Under the pieces are notes generated by a model, which saw nothing but the letters and a program-made list of their open reading frames with translations, was not told where the DNA came from and made no database searches. Shown here in pieces: positions 1 to 8,311 of a DNA stretch of 31,718 nucleotides. The stretch covers positions 1 through 31,718 of the forward strand of contig CAKUFS010000027.1 of NCBI GenBank assembly GCA_934648845.1, written 5' to 3'. A program made the translations under genes and the position numbers. Each line of letters opens with the position of its first letter. The stretch's first letter is position 1. The stretch comes from an uncultured Eggerthellaceae bacterium (GTDB taxonomy: Bacteria; Actinomycetota; Coriobacteriia; Coriobacteriales; Eggerthellaceae).

Positions 1-57
1 GGCCGCCATCGCCGAAAGTACTGCGGGGGAAGCCCGTGGGAGGATAGGACGTCGCGC
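1..57 (+). rRNA. rrf: 5S ribosomal RNA, 3' end only
   Basis: The first ~57 bases match the conserved 3' half of bacterial 5S rRNA: the stretch with TACTGCGGGGG, a GGAAGCCCGTGGGAGGATAGGAC-like helix, and a closing GTCGC. The 5' part lies outside the window, so an rRNA operon presumably ends here. The exact 3' end is uncertain by a few bases because the partner strand of helix I is not visible. Confidence 0.85.
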
Positions 58-107
58 TCATGAAGGGCGTTTCGCGCCCCTGGGGACTTCCCGGGGGCGG
101 CGCGCCG

Positions 108-148
108 GAAGGGGGGGGGTCGCATCGCTGCGGCCCCCTCTTCTTTTT
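108..148 (+). terminator. Intrinsic terminator of the rRNA operon
   Basis: A 10-bp stem (bases 108-117 with 134-143, one G-T wobble) is closed by a G-rich loop and followed by five T. It sits about 50 bp after the 5S end and before tig, as expected for the end of an rRNA operon. Confidence 0.8.
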
Positions 149-283
149 ACAGTCATTTGCCTTCATCTTCTTCAAATACCTTCTGTTATATGCGATAATA
201 TTAAGTTGCATGTGCTTCAAGGCACTCATGTTTGTGTATAAGATTGCAGTGTGCAATTAAGTAAGTAATGATGGAGGATTTTC

Positions 284-1618
284 GTGGAAACAAAAGTAGA
301 ATCGCTCGAAGATAATCGTGCAAAGATTACGGTTACCGTTGAAGCTTCTGAGATTGACGCGCGTATTAATCGTGCTTATAAGGAAGTTGCTAAGAAGAAC
401 ACCTTCCCGGGCTTTCGTAAGGGCAAGGCTCCGCGCGCCGTTATCGATGCCGCGTTTGGCGCTGGCTACATTGCAGCAACCGTTACTGAAGACGTTGTCA
501 ACGATATAATGCCTTTGGCAATCGACGGTGCAGATTTGTTCCCTGTTGGTCAGGCTCAGTTTGACGAAATCGCTTCCGTTGTGGCTGGCGAAGATTTCAC
601 GTTCTCGTTCTCCATTGGTCTGCGCACTGAAATCGAGCTTTCCAGCTATGAGCCCGTTGCCATTGAAATGCCTGCAGCTGAGGTTACTGATGCTGAAATC
701 GATATGCAGTACGATGCCATCATCGATCAGTATGCTCAGTTTGAGGTTGCTGCTGAAGGCGCAAAGGCTGCTGAAGGCGATCGTTTGGTCATGGCTATGC
801 AGGCCGCTGATGATAAGGCTGAGAAGATTGATCAGCTTACTTCCGATGAATTCCAGTACACCATTGGCTCCGGCTTGATGCCTGCTGAGTTTGACGAGAA
901 GCTTGTTGGCGCTGCTGCAGGCGATAAGCTTGAGTTCTCCGTGCCGGTTTCTGAAGGCACTGCCGCTTATCTGAAGGAGCTTGTTGGTAAGACGGAGTCT
1001 GTTTCCTTTACGATTGAGGTCAAGGAACTCAAGACCAAGGTTGCTCCGACGGTCGACGACGCCTGGGTTGCTGATAACTTTGGCTTTGAGACGGTTGCAG
1101 AGCTGCGCGAGCGTATTTCCGAGTCTCTTACTCAGCAAAAAGCCGATTTCTTGCCCCGTCTGAAGCAGGATCGTGTTCTTTATGCTCTGCTTGAGCGCGT
1201 GACCGATGAAGCCCCCGAGGCAATGGTCGAAGAGCAGGAGCAGGACCTTCTCCAGGAATTCTTCCAGCAGCTGCAGCGTTCTGGTCAGACCTATGATGCG
1301 TACCTGAAAGCGAACAACCTTACTGCTGCCCAGGTCAAGGATGACATTAAGCAGCAGGCTGCCGAGGTTGTTAAGCAGAACCTTGCTCTGGATGCATGGG
1401 CTCGTCACTTCGAGATTGCATGTGAAGATTGCGACGTTCAGGCTGAGTTCATCAAGGCAAGCGTCGATGAATGGGAGAGCCTGTACAACAGCTGGAAGCA
1501 GGCTGGCCGTCTGCATCTGGTTCGCGAAGGCGTTTTGCGCTCCAAGGCAATGAATGCCGCTGTTGAGGGCGCCGTTGTTACCGAGATTCCCTTCGGTGAA
1601 ACCGCTGACGCTGAATAG
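284..1618 (+). CDS. tig: Trigger factor, ribosome-associated chaperone/prolyl isomerase
   Basis: The 444-residue protein has the length and domain order of trigger factor: an N-terminal ribosome-binding domain with the signature loop FPGFRKGKAP at residues 41-50, an FKBP-like peptidyl-prolyl isomerase domain (about 150-245) and a helical C-terminal chaperone domain. In the family it binds ribosomal protein L23 beside the exit tunnel and shields nascent chains. The start is a GTG at 284, chosen because GGAGG lies 7 bases upstream and because the protein then begins with the usual first beta strand. It precedes clpP and clpX, an order common in many bacteria, which places a folding factor beside the ClpXP protease. 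The upstream 135 bp are AT-rich and hold a possible -10 (TATAAG near 237), without a good -35. Confidence 0.97.
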   Translation: METKVESLEDNRAKITVTVEASEIDARINRAYKEVAKKNTFPGFRKGKAPRAVIDAAFGAGYIAATVTEDVVNDIMPLAIDGADLFPVGQAQFDEIASVVAGEDFTFSFSIGLRTEIELSSYEPVAIEMPAAEVTDAEIDMQYDAIIDQYAQFEVAAEGAKAAEGDRLVMAMQAADDKAEKIDQLTSDEFQYTIGSGLMPAEFDEKLVGAAAGDKLEFSVPVSEGTAAYLKELVGKTESVSFTIEVKELKTKVAPTVDDAWVADNFGFETVAELRERISESLTQQKADFLPRLKQDRVLYALLERVTDEAPEAMVEEQEQDLLQEFFQQLQRSGQTYDAYLKANNLTAAQVKDDIKQQAAEVVKQNLALDAWARHFEIACEDCDVQAEFIKASVDEWESLYNSWKQAGRLHLVREGVLRSKAMNAAVEGAVVTEIPFGETADAE

Positions 1619-1717
1619 TAAAAACGCGGCTTCGTTTTACAAAGTTGCAAATTGTTTTCAATCGTAGCGCATCATTTCTGCTTTCAGTATGATGGGCATC
1701 GTTATTGAACCGATTAT

Positions 1718-1741
1718 GACGGCCGCCTTTGTGCGGCCGTC
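1718..1741 (+). promoter_or_regulatory. Hairpin in the clpP leader
   Basis: A perfect 9-bp stem (GACGGCCGC / GCGGCCGTC, loop of 6) ends 15 bases before the clpP ATG and just before its ribosome binding site (GAGGTAG). No T run follows, so it is not a typical terminator. A possible -10 (TATGAT, 1688-1693) would put it inside the 5' leader, where it could affect mRNA stability or act as a protein-binding dyad. Its role is unknown. Confidence 0.45.
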
Positions 1742-1756
1742 GAAAGTGAGGTAGGT

Positions 1757-2380
1757 ATGGCACTGAATGCCCAGGGATCTTTGATTCCTTATGTTGTGGA
1801 GCAGTCTCCTCGAGGCGAGCGCAGCTACGATATCTATTCTCGTTTGCTCAATGAGCGCATTGTGTTCTTGGGCGAAGAGATCAACGATGCTGTAGCAAAT
1901 ACCGTTGTTGCTCAGCTTCTTCACCTGGAAAGCGTTGATCCTGATAAGGATATTTCCCTTTACATCAATTCTCCGGGAGGATCGGTAACGGCCGGCCTGG
2001 CAATTTTGGACACCATGAACTTCATCAAGTGCGATGTTTCCACCGTTTGCATTGGTTGCTGCGCTTCTATGGCTGCTGTGTTGCTGTCTTCCGGCGCAAA
2101 GGGCAAGCGCTACTGCCTGCCCAATTCCATGGTTTTGATCCATCAACCTTCTGGCGGCGCGCAGGGTCAGCAGACCGAAATCGCAATTGTTGCCGACTTC
2201 ATGTTGAAGACGCGCAAGCGTTTGAATGAGATTCTTGCCGATAATACGGGTCAAGATGTTGAGACGATTCAGCGTGATACCGAGCGCGACAATTACATGA
2301 CGGCCGAGGAAGCCCTGGCATATGGCCTGGTTGACAAGATTGCAACCACTCACGGACAGACTTCCGAAGAGGACGAATAA
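1757..2380 (+). CDS. clpP: ATP-dependent Clp protease proteolytic subunit
   Basis: A 207-residue ClpP serine peptidase. The catalytic triad is visible as Ser104 (within CASMAA), His129 (VLIHQP) and Asp178 (TERDNY). The NSPGGSV oxyanion strand is at 71-77. ClpP forms a 14-subunit barrel that degrades substrates unfolded by ClpX or other Clp ATPases. The residues before the nucleophile are GCCAS where most ClpPs have GQAAS, so two cysteines flank the active site region; this is unusual but lies outside the triad. The gene is 5 bp from clpX and certainly co-transcribed with it. SD GAGGTAG precedes the ATG. Confidence 0.97.
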   Translation: MALNAQGSLIPYVVEQSPRGERSYDIYSRLLNERIVFLGEEINDAVANTVVAQLLHLESVDPDKDISLYINSPGGSVTAGLAILDTMNFIKCDVSTVCIGCCASMAAVLLSSGAKGKRYCLPNSMVLIHQPSGGAQGQQTEIAIVADFMLKTRKRLNEILADNTGQDVETIQRDTERDNYMTAEEALAYGLVDKIATTHGQTSEEDE

Positions 2381-2385
2381 GGAAT

Positions 2386-3696
2386 ATGGCGACTAACCGT
2401 AACAATACGAATGAGCCTTGCTGCACGTTCTGCGGCAAGCCCGCATCTATGGCAAATGCCATGGTTTCCGGGCCTGATGGCATCAATATCTGCGATGAAT
2501 GCGTTTCCATTTGCGCTGGAGCCATTGTTGCTCAGGGCGGCAAGATGGATTTCATGGGAAATGGCGAGTATGATTTCTACGATGCGAACGAAGAGGAGCA
2601 TCGGAGGGAAGAGTATGCCGAAGAGACTTCTCTGGAGAACCTTCCTACACCGCAGGAGCTTTATCGTCGCTTGTCCGAGCACGTGGTGGGGCAGGAAGAT
2701 GCGAAAAAGGCGCTTTCCGTTGCCGTGTACAACCACTACAAGCGCATTGGCATGGAAGAGATTGCCAACGAAGACGACGTAGAGCTGGCAAAAAGCAATA
2801 TCTTGCTGCTGGGTCCCACCGGTTCGGGTAAGACGCTTTTGGCCGAAACGCTTGCGCGTACGCTGAAGGTGCCCTTCGCGATTGCCGATGCTACCACGCT
2901 GACCGAAGCGGGTTATGTCGGCGAAGACGTTGAGAATATCCTGCTGAAGCTCATTGCGGCTGCGGATTTCGATATTCCCAGTGCTGAGATTGGCATTATC
3001 TACATCGATGAGATCGATAAGATTGCGAAGAAGGCCGAGAATCTTTCTATCACCCGCGACGTTTCGGGCGAAGGCGTGCAGCAAGCGCTGTTGAAGATTG
3101 TCGAAGGGACCGATGCTTCCGTTCCCCCGCAAGGTGGACGCAAACATCCTCAGCAGGAGCTTATCCATATCAACACGAATAACATCCTGTTCATTTTGGG
3201 CGGTGCGTTCGTGGGCCTTTCCGATATCGTCGCTCAGCGCGTGGGTAAGAGTAGCCTGGGCTTCAACGCTGAGCTGCCTGAAAGCAAGAAACAGGAAGAA
3301 GCGGAGCTTTTGGCCCAGGTCCTTCCCGAGGACTTGCATAAGTTTGGCATGATTCCCGAATTCGTTGGTCGTATTCCAGTGGTGACTGCTCTGAAGGAGC
3401 TGTCGGAAGACGATTTGGTGCGCATTTTGACAGAACCGAAGAACGCGCTGGTCAAGCAATACAAGAAGATGTTCAGCTTTGAGAATTCCCAGCTGGAGTT
3501 CGAAGAAGAAGCGCTTCGCGCCATTGCGCATGAAGCGGTAGAGCGCGCAACCGGTGCGCGCGGTCTTCGCTCTATCTGCGAGCGTATTCTTATGGATGTC
3601 ATGTATGAGCTGCCAGAATACCAGGAAGCCTCGCGCGTTGTTATCCGCGCTACCGATGTGACGGGTGAAACAAAGCCGGAAATCGTTGCGCTGTAG
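2386..3696 (+). CDS. clpX: Clp protease ATP-binding subunit ClpX
   Basis: A 436-residue AAA+ unfoldase. The N-terminal zinc domain is complete (Cys13, Cys16, Cys36, Cys39). Walker A GPTGSGKT is at 143-150 and Walker B IYIDEID around 205-211. The GYVGED pore loop, the RKH loop (GGRKHP) and the C-terminal sensor-2 GARGLRS are all present. The ClpP-docking loop reads LGF rather than the IGF of E. coli; LGF is the form I recall from actinobacterial ClpX, so it supports the taxonomic guess. ClpX unfolds tagged substrates and feeds them to ClpP, encoded 5 bp upstream. Clear start: ATG with AAGGA 6-10 bases upstream, straight after the clpP stop. Confidence 0.97.
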   Translation: MATNRNNTNEPCCTFCGKPASMANAMVSGPDGINICDECVSICAGAIVAQGGKMDFMGNGEYDFYDANEEEHRREEYAEETSLENLPTPQELYRRLSEHVVGQEDAKKALSVAVYNHYKRIGMEEIANEDDVELAKSNILLLGPTGSGKTLLAETLARTLKVPFAIADATTLTEAGYVGEDVENILLKLIAAADFDIPSAEIGIIYIDEIDKIAKKAENLSITRDVSGEGVQQALLKIVEGTDASVPPQGGRKHPQQELIHINTNNILFILGGAFVGLSDIVAQRVGKSSLGFNAELPESKKQEEAELLAQVLPEDLHKFGMIPEFVGRIPVVTALKELSEDDLVRILTEPKNALVKQYKKMFSFENSQLEFEEEALRAIAHEAVERATGARGLRSICERILMDVMYELPEYQEASRVVIRATDVTGETKPEIVAL

Positions 3697-3787
3697 CGTG
3701 GTGGGAAACGTTGATTTTGCCCGTCTTTTCAAGGCGGGCACTGGCGTATTGAGGGCCGTATAAGCCGTGAAAAAGAAGGATTCGAAA

Positions 3788-6475
3788 ATGGCTGAGAATA
3801 AGAAAAACGAAGAGGGACAGGCAAAGAAGGTCGATTACGACTTCGCTGCCCATGAAACTCCTATTTTTAATGAGTGGGTGAAAGAAGGCTATTTTCGCCG
3901 CAGCAAAGGCCAGGGCGAGCACGCCGATGACACATTTACCATTGTTGTTCCGCCTCCCAATATCACGGGCGTTTTGCACATGGGTCACGCCCTGAATGAA
4001 ACCATCCAGGATACCTGCATTCGCCGTGCGCGCATGAGGGGCTATCAGACGCGTTGGATCATTGGTACCGACCATGCTGGCATTGCAACGCAGACAAAGG
4101 TTGACAAGAAGCTTGCTGACCAGGGTATCTCTCGTTTGGAAATTGGTCGCGAGAAGTTTATCGAGGCATGCTACGACTGGCGCCGCGAATACGGCACCAC
4201 TATCGTAAACCAGATTAAGGGCATGGGCTGCTCGGGCGACTTCGAAGACGAGCATTTCACGCTTGATCCTGATTACGTTTTGGCTGTTCGCAAGGTGTTT
4301 ACCGACTGGTATCACCAGGGTTTGATCTATAAGGGCAAGCGCATTGTGAACTGGTGCCCGCACTGCACGACCGCCATTGCCGACGACGAAGCGGAATACG
4401 TAGAGGATGCAAGCCATTTGTGGTATTTGCGCTATCCGCTGACCGAACCCGTTGACGGCATGGAGTACTTGGTTGTTGCCACCACGCGTCCGGAAACCAT
4501 GCTGGGCGATACAGGCGTTGCCGTGAATCCCAAGGATGAGCGTTTTGCGAAACTGGTGGGCAAAACCGTTACGTTGCCTATTGTCGGCCGCAAGATTCCC
4601 ATTTTCTCCGACTGGCATGTTGATACGGAGTTCGGTACGGGCTGCGTTAAAGTTACGCCGTCGCACGACCCGAATGACTGGGCCATGGGTGAGGCTCATG
4701 ACCTGGAGAAAATCAATATTTTCGATGAGACCGCCCATGTGGTGGAAGGATATGGCAAGTTCAGCGGCATGGATCGCGACGAAGCGCGTCAGGCTATCGT
4801 AGAGGAATTCGAGTCCTTGGGTCTGCTGGACCACATTGAGGATTTGAATCACTCCGTTATGACGTGCTATCGCTGCCACACCAAGTTGGAGCCGTGGGAG
4901 TCGGAGCAGTGGTTTGTTGCCGTTGACGAGCTCAAGAAAGATGCAGCGCGCGTTGTTGAAGACGGCGAGATTCAGTTCCATCCTGCACGTTGGAAGCAAG
5001 TGTATCTTGACTGGCTTGCCAACTTGAAGGACTGGTGCATTTCTCGTCAGCTGTGGTGGGGCCATCGTATTCCCATGTTCTACTGCGACGAGTGCGGCTG
5101 GCAAGACGCTTCCGTGGAGGATATCGACACCTGCCCGACGTGCGGTCATGCATTGCGCCAGGAAGAAGACGTTCTTGACACCTGGTTCTCTTCTCAGCTG
5201 TGGCCCTTTGCTACCATGGGTTGGGCAACTGAAGGTATGGATGCGCCTGAGCTGAAGCTGGCGTACCCGACGCAGGTTCTTTCCACGGCGCGTGACATTA
5301 TGGGCTTGTGGGTTGCTCGCATGGTCATGTCTTCGCTGTATTTCACGAAGCAGATTCCGTTTGAACACGTAATTATTCATCCCACGGTTATGGGTGCCGA
5401 CGGCAAGCCGATGAGCAAATCGCGCGGCAACGGTGTTGATCCTTTGAAGCTGCTTCAGGATTACGGTTCCGATGGCATGCGTTTTGGTCTTTTGCTGCAG
5501 GTGACGGGCGCTCAGGATTTGAAGTTCGACGAGCAGAAGCTGGTGAGCAGCCGTAACTTCGCGAACAAGATTAGAAACGCCGCTCGTTTTGTGGGCATGA
5601 ATCTTGATGGATACGTTCCGGGCGAGCCTAACCCCACCACGTCGGCCGACAAGTGGATTTTCACGCGTTTGGCGCAGCTTGTTGAAAGCATTGATGCTGC
5701 TTTTGAAGAGTTCGAGTTTGGCGAAATTACCCGTCAGCTCTATTCGTTCTTCTGGAATGAATTCTGCGACTGGTACATTGAGTTCTCCAAGAGCCGCTTG
5801 AGCAAAGATGCCGACCCGCAAGACAGGTTGGATTGCCAGCGCAATCTTGTCTTCGTGCTTGATCAGGCAATTCGCTTGCTGCATCCCATTATGCCGTTTG
5901 TAACCGAAGAAATTTACCAGGAGCTTCCGGGCGAAAAGCAGGCAAAGCACCTGATTGTTGCTTCGTGGCCTCAGGCTGCTGCTTTGAAGCAATATTGCGA
6001 CGAAGATGCTGCAGCCGCCATTGGCATGGTGTGCGATGCGGTATCGGCTATTCGCAGCACGCGCGCTCGTTATGGTATTTCGCCTAAGTCTGCGCTTGAT
6101 GTTGTTATCAAGGCAAAGGAAAGCGCCGATTTGCTGGAGCAGCAGGCAAGCCTGATTTTGTCTTTGGCAAATGTGTCTTCGCTGACTATTTCCGCGGATG
6201 CGGAGAAGCCAGCAGGATCGAGCGTATCCCTGACGGGAAGCCTGGAAGTATATGTTGCTCTTTCGGGATTAGTTGATTTTGACGCGGAGCGCGCTCGTTT
6301 GCAGTCCGAACGTGATAAAGTTTCTAAAGATGCTGCAAAGCTTGAAAAGAAGCTGTCCAACCAAGGCTTCCTTGCAAAAGCGGCTCCCGAGATCATCGAG
6401 AAGGATCGCGCTCATTTTGCCGAGCTTACCGATAAGCTTGCTCGCATTGATGAGCAGCTTGCCGCTCTCGCATAA
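3788..6475 (+). CDS. valS: Valine--tRNA ligase
   Basis: A class I aminoacyl-tRNA synthetase of 895 residues charging tRNA-Val. The HIGH-type signature is HMGH at 64-67 after PPPNITGVL, and the KMSKS-type signature is PMSKS at 541-545. The connective editing (CP1) domain lies between them, including the stretch VATTRPETMLGD. The anticodon-binding domain and the valine-specific C-terminal coiled coil (about 830-895, ERARLQSERDKVSKD and following) are present, so the enzyme looks complete. I chose ATG 3788 because AAGAAGGA lies 7 bases upstream; an in-frame GTG at 3767 has no ribosome binding site and would only add a lysine-rich extension. A hairpin (around 3721-3740) without a T run separates it from clpX. 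Confidence 0.97.
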   Translation: MAENKKNEEGQAKKVDYDFAAHETPIFNEWVKEGYFRRSKGQGEHADDTFTIVVPPPNITGVLHMGHALNETIQDTCIRRARMRGYQTRWIIGTDHAGIATQTKVDKKLADQGISRLEIGREKFIEACYDWRREYGTTIVNQIKGMGCSGDFEDEHFTLDPDYVLAVRKVFTDWYHQGLIYKGKRIVNWCPHCTTAIADDEAEYVEDASHLWYLRYPLTEPVDGMEYLVVATTRPETMLGDTGVAVNPKDERFAKLVGKTVTLPIVGRKIPIFSDWHVDTEFGTGCVKVTPSHDPNDWAMGEAHDLEKINIFDETAHVVEGYGKFSGMDRDEARQAIVEEFESLGLLDHIEDLNHSVMTCYRCHTKLEPWESEQWFVAVDELKKDAARVVEDGEIQFHPARWKQVYLDWLANLKDWCISRQLWWGHRIPMFYCDECGWQDASVEDIDTCPTCGHALRQEEDVLDTWFSSQLWPFATMGWATEGMDAPELKLAYPTQVLSTARDIMGLWVARMVMSSLYFTKQIPFEHVIIHPTVMGADGKPMSKSRGNGVDPLKLLQDYGSDGMRFGLLLQVTGAQDLKFDEQKLVSSRNFANKIRNAARFVGMNLDGYVPGEPNPTTSADKWIFTRLAQLVESIDAAFEEFEFGEITRQLYSFFWNEFCDWYIEFSKSRLSKDADPQDRLDCQRNLVFVLDQAIRLLHPIMPFVTEEIYQELPGEKQAKHLIVASWPQAAALKQYCDEDAAAAIGMVCDAVSAIRSTRARYGISPKSALDVVIKAKESADLLEQQASLILSLANVSSLTISADAEKPAGSSVSLTGSLEVYVALSGLVDFDAERARLQSERDKVSKDAAKLEKKLSNQGFLAKAAPEIIEKDRAHFAELTDKLARIDEQLAALA

Positions 6476-6503
6476 AGCGAAGTGGGCGACGAAAGGATAA
6501 AAT

Positions 6504-7070
6504 ATGGCTGATTTGTTGTCTTCGCTTATCACTGAAGAGATGCGCATGGCGCTTGTCGTTGTGTGCGTTATGATTGCCGCGCTGTACGTGCTCTCTATTG
6601 CTTGGGTTGTGCGTGATGCGCACCTGCGCGGCACGAACTGGGTTGTTTGGGGCATTGTTTCCATCATTCCCATTGTTGGTTTGGTGGCGTATTGCCTTCT
6701 TCGTCCGTCGCTGTTGCAGATCGACCGTGATGAGCAGGAGCTTGAAATCGCCTATAAGCAGCGCGCTTTGCAGAAATACGGAAATTGTGCTGTTTGTGGA
6801 TGTCCCGTGGAAGATGATTTCATCGTGTGCCCCTCGTGCCACACGCCTTTGAAGAATCAGTGCGCCCGTTGCGGCAAGCCATTGGATCCCACGTGGTCCA
6901 TGTGCCCGTATTGCGCCACGCCCGTCAATGGTGCGGCACCGCGTCGTCGTCCGCCTCGCGGACAGGAGCGTCCTGCGCGCAATGCATCTGCAGCAGCCGA
7001 TAGCAATCATACGGTTGCTATGGACATGCCTCAAGAGCATGCACGTCGTCGCCGTATGCCAGCTGAATAA
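6504..7070 (+). CDS. Membrane protein with double zinc ribbon
   Basis: The 188-residue product has two N-terminal hydrophobic segments (about 13-35 and 46-66) joined by VVRDAHLRGTN, resembling the short two-helix PLDc_N-type membrane module. After a charged segment come two CxxC pairs (CAVCGCP, CPSCHTP) and two more (CARCGKP, CPYCATP), which form a double zinc ribbon. The tail (about 145-188) is rich in Arg, Pro and Ala and is probably disordered. Such proteins are usually annotated only as zinc-ribbon proteins; the function is unknown. The gene starts 28 bp after valS with SD GAAAGGA and ends at a strong terminator, so it probably closes the tig/clp/valS transcription unit. Confidence 0.8.
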   Translation: MADLLSSLITEEMRMALVVVCVMIAALYVLSIAWVVRDAHLRGTNWVVWGIVSIIPIVGLVAYCLLRPSLLQIDRDEQELEIAYKQRALQKYGNCAVCGCPVEDDFIVCPSCHTPLKNQCARCGKPLDPTWSMCPYCATPVNGAAPRRRPPRGQERPARNASAAADSNHTVAMDMPQEHARRRRMPAE

Positions 7071-7112
7071 ATTGAAATACTGAGCGATTGTTGCTTATTG
7101 TCGCGCTTTGAT

Positions 7113-7156
7113 GCCTTACCCCTTGTCTGAAGGGGTAAGGCGTTATTCATTTATTG
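7113..7156 (+). terminator. Strong intrinsic terminator
   Basis: A perfect 12-bp stem (7113-7124 with 7130-7141, loop GTCTG) is followed by a T-rich tail. It ends the upstream transcription unit immediately before the promoter of the cobamide operon. Confidence 0.9.
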
Positions 7157-7185
7157 TTGTTGAAGGCGTAAGCACAAGATACAAT
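7157..7185 (+). promoter_or_regulatory. Promoter of the cobamide operon
   Basis: TTGTTG (7157-7162) and TACAAT (7180-7185) are separated by exactly 17 bp. Transcription would begin near 7192 and give a leader of about 225 nt that contains the riboswitch-like structure. Confidence 0.65.
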
Positions 7186-7194
7186 TAAAAAGTT

Positions 7195-7410
7195 ATAAAA
7201 GTTGCCTTGCTGCGATATGCGGCCAATTGAATGAGGTGAAAATCCTCGCGAGTGGGTCACCGTGATGCTTTTCTTGGGGGAAAGAGAAAAGATGAGTCGG
7301 GTCATTGGGCAACGGGGGAAGCGTTCTGCCTTTACCAGGAGCTTCGCAGATGCAATGCACTGCCGTTCCTGCGCAAGGTTATGTTGGAATTGAATGGCGC
7401 AGGGGAGGAA
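7195..7410 (+). promoter_or_regulatory. Cobalamin riboswitch (probable), with an SD-sequestering helix
   Basis: The leader holds elements of the cobalamin riboswitch in the right order: GAATGAGGTGAAAATCC (7229-7245 region, P3 and its loop), a GGTCACCGTGA segment (7255-7265) where the family has CCCGCaACTGTGA, a peripheral stem CTTTTCT/AGAAAAG, and GAGTCGGGTCATTGGGC (7294-7310), a poor but recognisable B12 box. Downstream, TTCCTGCGC (7366-7374) can pair with GCGCAGGGG (7397-7405), which overlaps the AGGGGAGGA ribosome binding site (7401-7409) of the first gene. This suggests translational control: ligand binding favours the helix and shuts the site. The transporter and cobT/U/S genes downstream fit. 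The match to the consensus is by eye and the B12 box is divergent. Confidence 0.7.
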
Positions 7411-7417
7411 AGTGCTT

Positions 7418-8311
7418 ATGGATAAAAGAGATGCATTCTCTGATTACCATCCAGCGGTGTGCTTTGCCTTTTTCGTGATTGCCGTTGTCTTTTGCATGTT
7501 TTTGCGTCACCCCGCTTTCACGGCGGCGGCGCTTATCTTTTCTTTTTTGTATGCCGTTACTATTCAAGGTGTGCGTGCCTGTAAGTTTTTGCTGGCCATG
7601 GTGCCTATTTTAGTAATCATTTCGGTGATTAATCCGCTGTTCAATACGCTGGGCGAAACTGTTCTTTTCACCTACTTTAATGGTCGCCCTTACACTTTTG
7701 AGGCGCTTGCATATGGTGCTTGCACCGCGTGCATGTTCGTGGCGATGTTCGTTTGGTTTTCTTCGTACAATCGCGTTATGACCAGCGATAAGTTCACGTT
7801 TTTGTTTGGTGGTCTGGCGCCGGCAATTACGCTGACGCTCACTATGGCGCTTCGTTTGGTGCCCTCGTATTTAGACAAACTGAAGCAATTCGCCCAATGC
7901 CGTTCCAGTCTGGGAAAATCTCCCCAGGAAGGGGATTTCTCTCAACGCGTGGAGCATGGTTCCGACCTGCTGTCGCAGCTGACGAGCTGGGCGTTCGAAA
8001 GCTCCGTTCAAACGGCTGATTCCATGAAAAGCAGAGGATATGGCGTGGGTCGTCGTTCTCAATTCGCGTTATACCGTTTTACGGCGCGCGATGCCGTTTG
8101 CGCTGGCGCCATGTTGGTGCTGTGCGCGCTCACGTTGGTGGGTGTGGCTTTTGGAAGCCAAGATATCGAGTTTTATCCTGCAATTGTTGCGCCGCAACCA
8201 GGTGCTGCGTTTGCGATTTCCCTTACCGCTTATTGCGTGTTGCTGTTTTTGCCTACGTTTATCAATGCTAAGGAGATTTTGGTATGGCGCAGTTCGCTTT
8301 CGAGAATGTAA
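7418..8311 (+). CDS. ecfT: ECF transporter transmembrane component (EcfT), first copy
   Basis: A 297-residue integral membrane protein of the EcfT/CbiQ family. It has about five to six hydrophobic segments, beginning with FAFFVIAVVFCMFL and ending with a helix near the C terminus. The long cytoplasmic coupling region holds MALRLVPSYLDKLKQF and DSMKSRGYG, the latter being the A-R-G-type motif that docks on the ATPases. In energy-coupling factor importers EcfT links the EcfA/A' ATPases to the substrate-binding S-component. I chose ATG 7418 because AGGGGAGGA lies 8 bases upstream; an in-frame ATG at 7394 lies inside the leader and has no SD. The gene overlaps the ATPase gene by 28 bp. A second EcfT gene lies downstream in the same operon. 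Confidence 0.9.
   Translation: MDKRDAFSDYHPAVCFAFFVIAVVFCMFLRHPAFTAAALIFSFLYAVTIQGVRACKFLLAMVPILVIISVINPLFNTLGETVLFTYFNGRPYTFEALAYGACTACMFVAMFVWFSSYNRVMTSDKFTFLFGGLAPAITLTLTMALRLVPSYLDKLKQFAQCRSSLGKSPQEGDFSQRVEHGSDLLSQLTSWAFESSVQTADSMKSRGYGVGRRSQFALYRFTARDAVCAGAMLVLCALTLVGVAFGSQDIEFYPAIVAPQPGAAFAISLTAYCVLLFLPTFINAKEILVWRSSLSRM

Noticed and set aside
60..260. Short open frame after the 5S rRNA
   Set aside because: It runs through the rRNA terminator hairpin and has no ribosome binding site.
3721..3741. Hairpin GCCCG...CGGGC between clpX and valS as a terminator
   Set aside because: No T tract follows; listed only in the valS note.
3650..5992. A 780-codon open frame on the strand opposite valS
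   Set aside because: It is a compositional shadow: valS on the other strand has all its motifs, and this frame has no family pattern and no SD.
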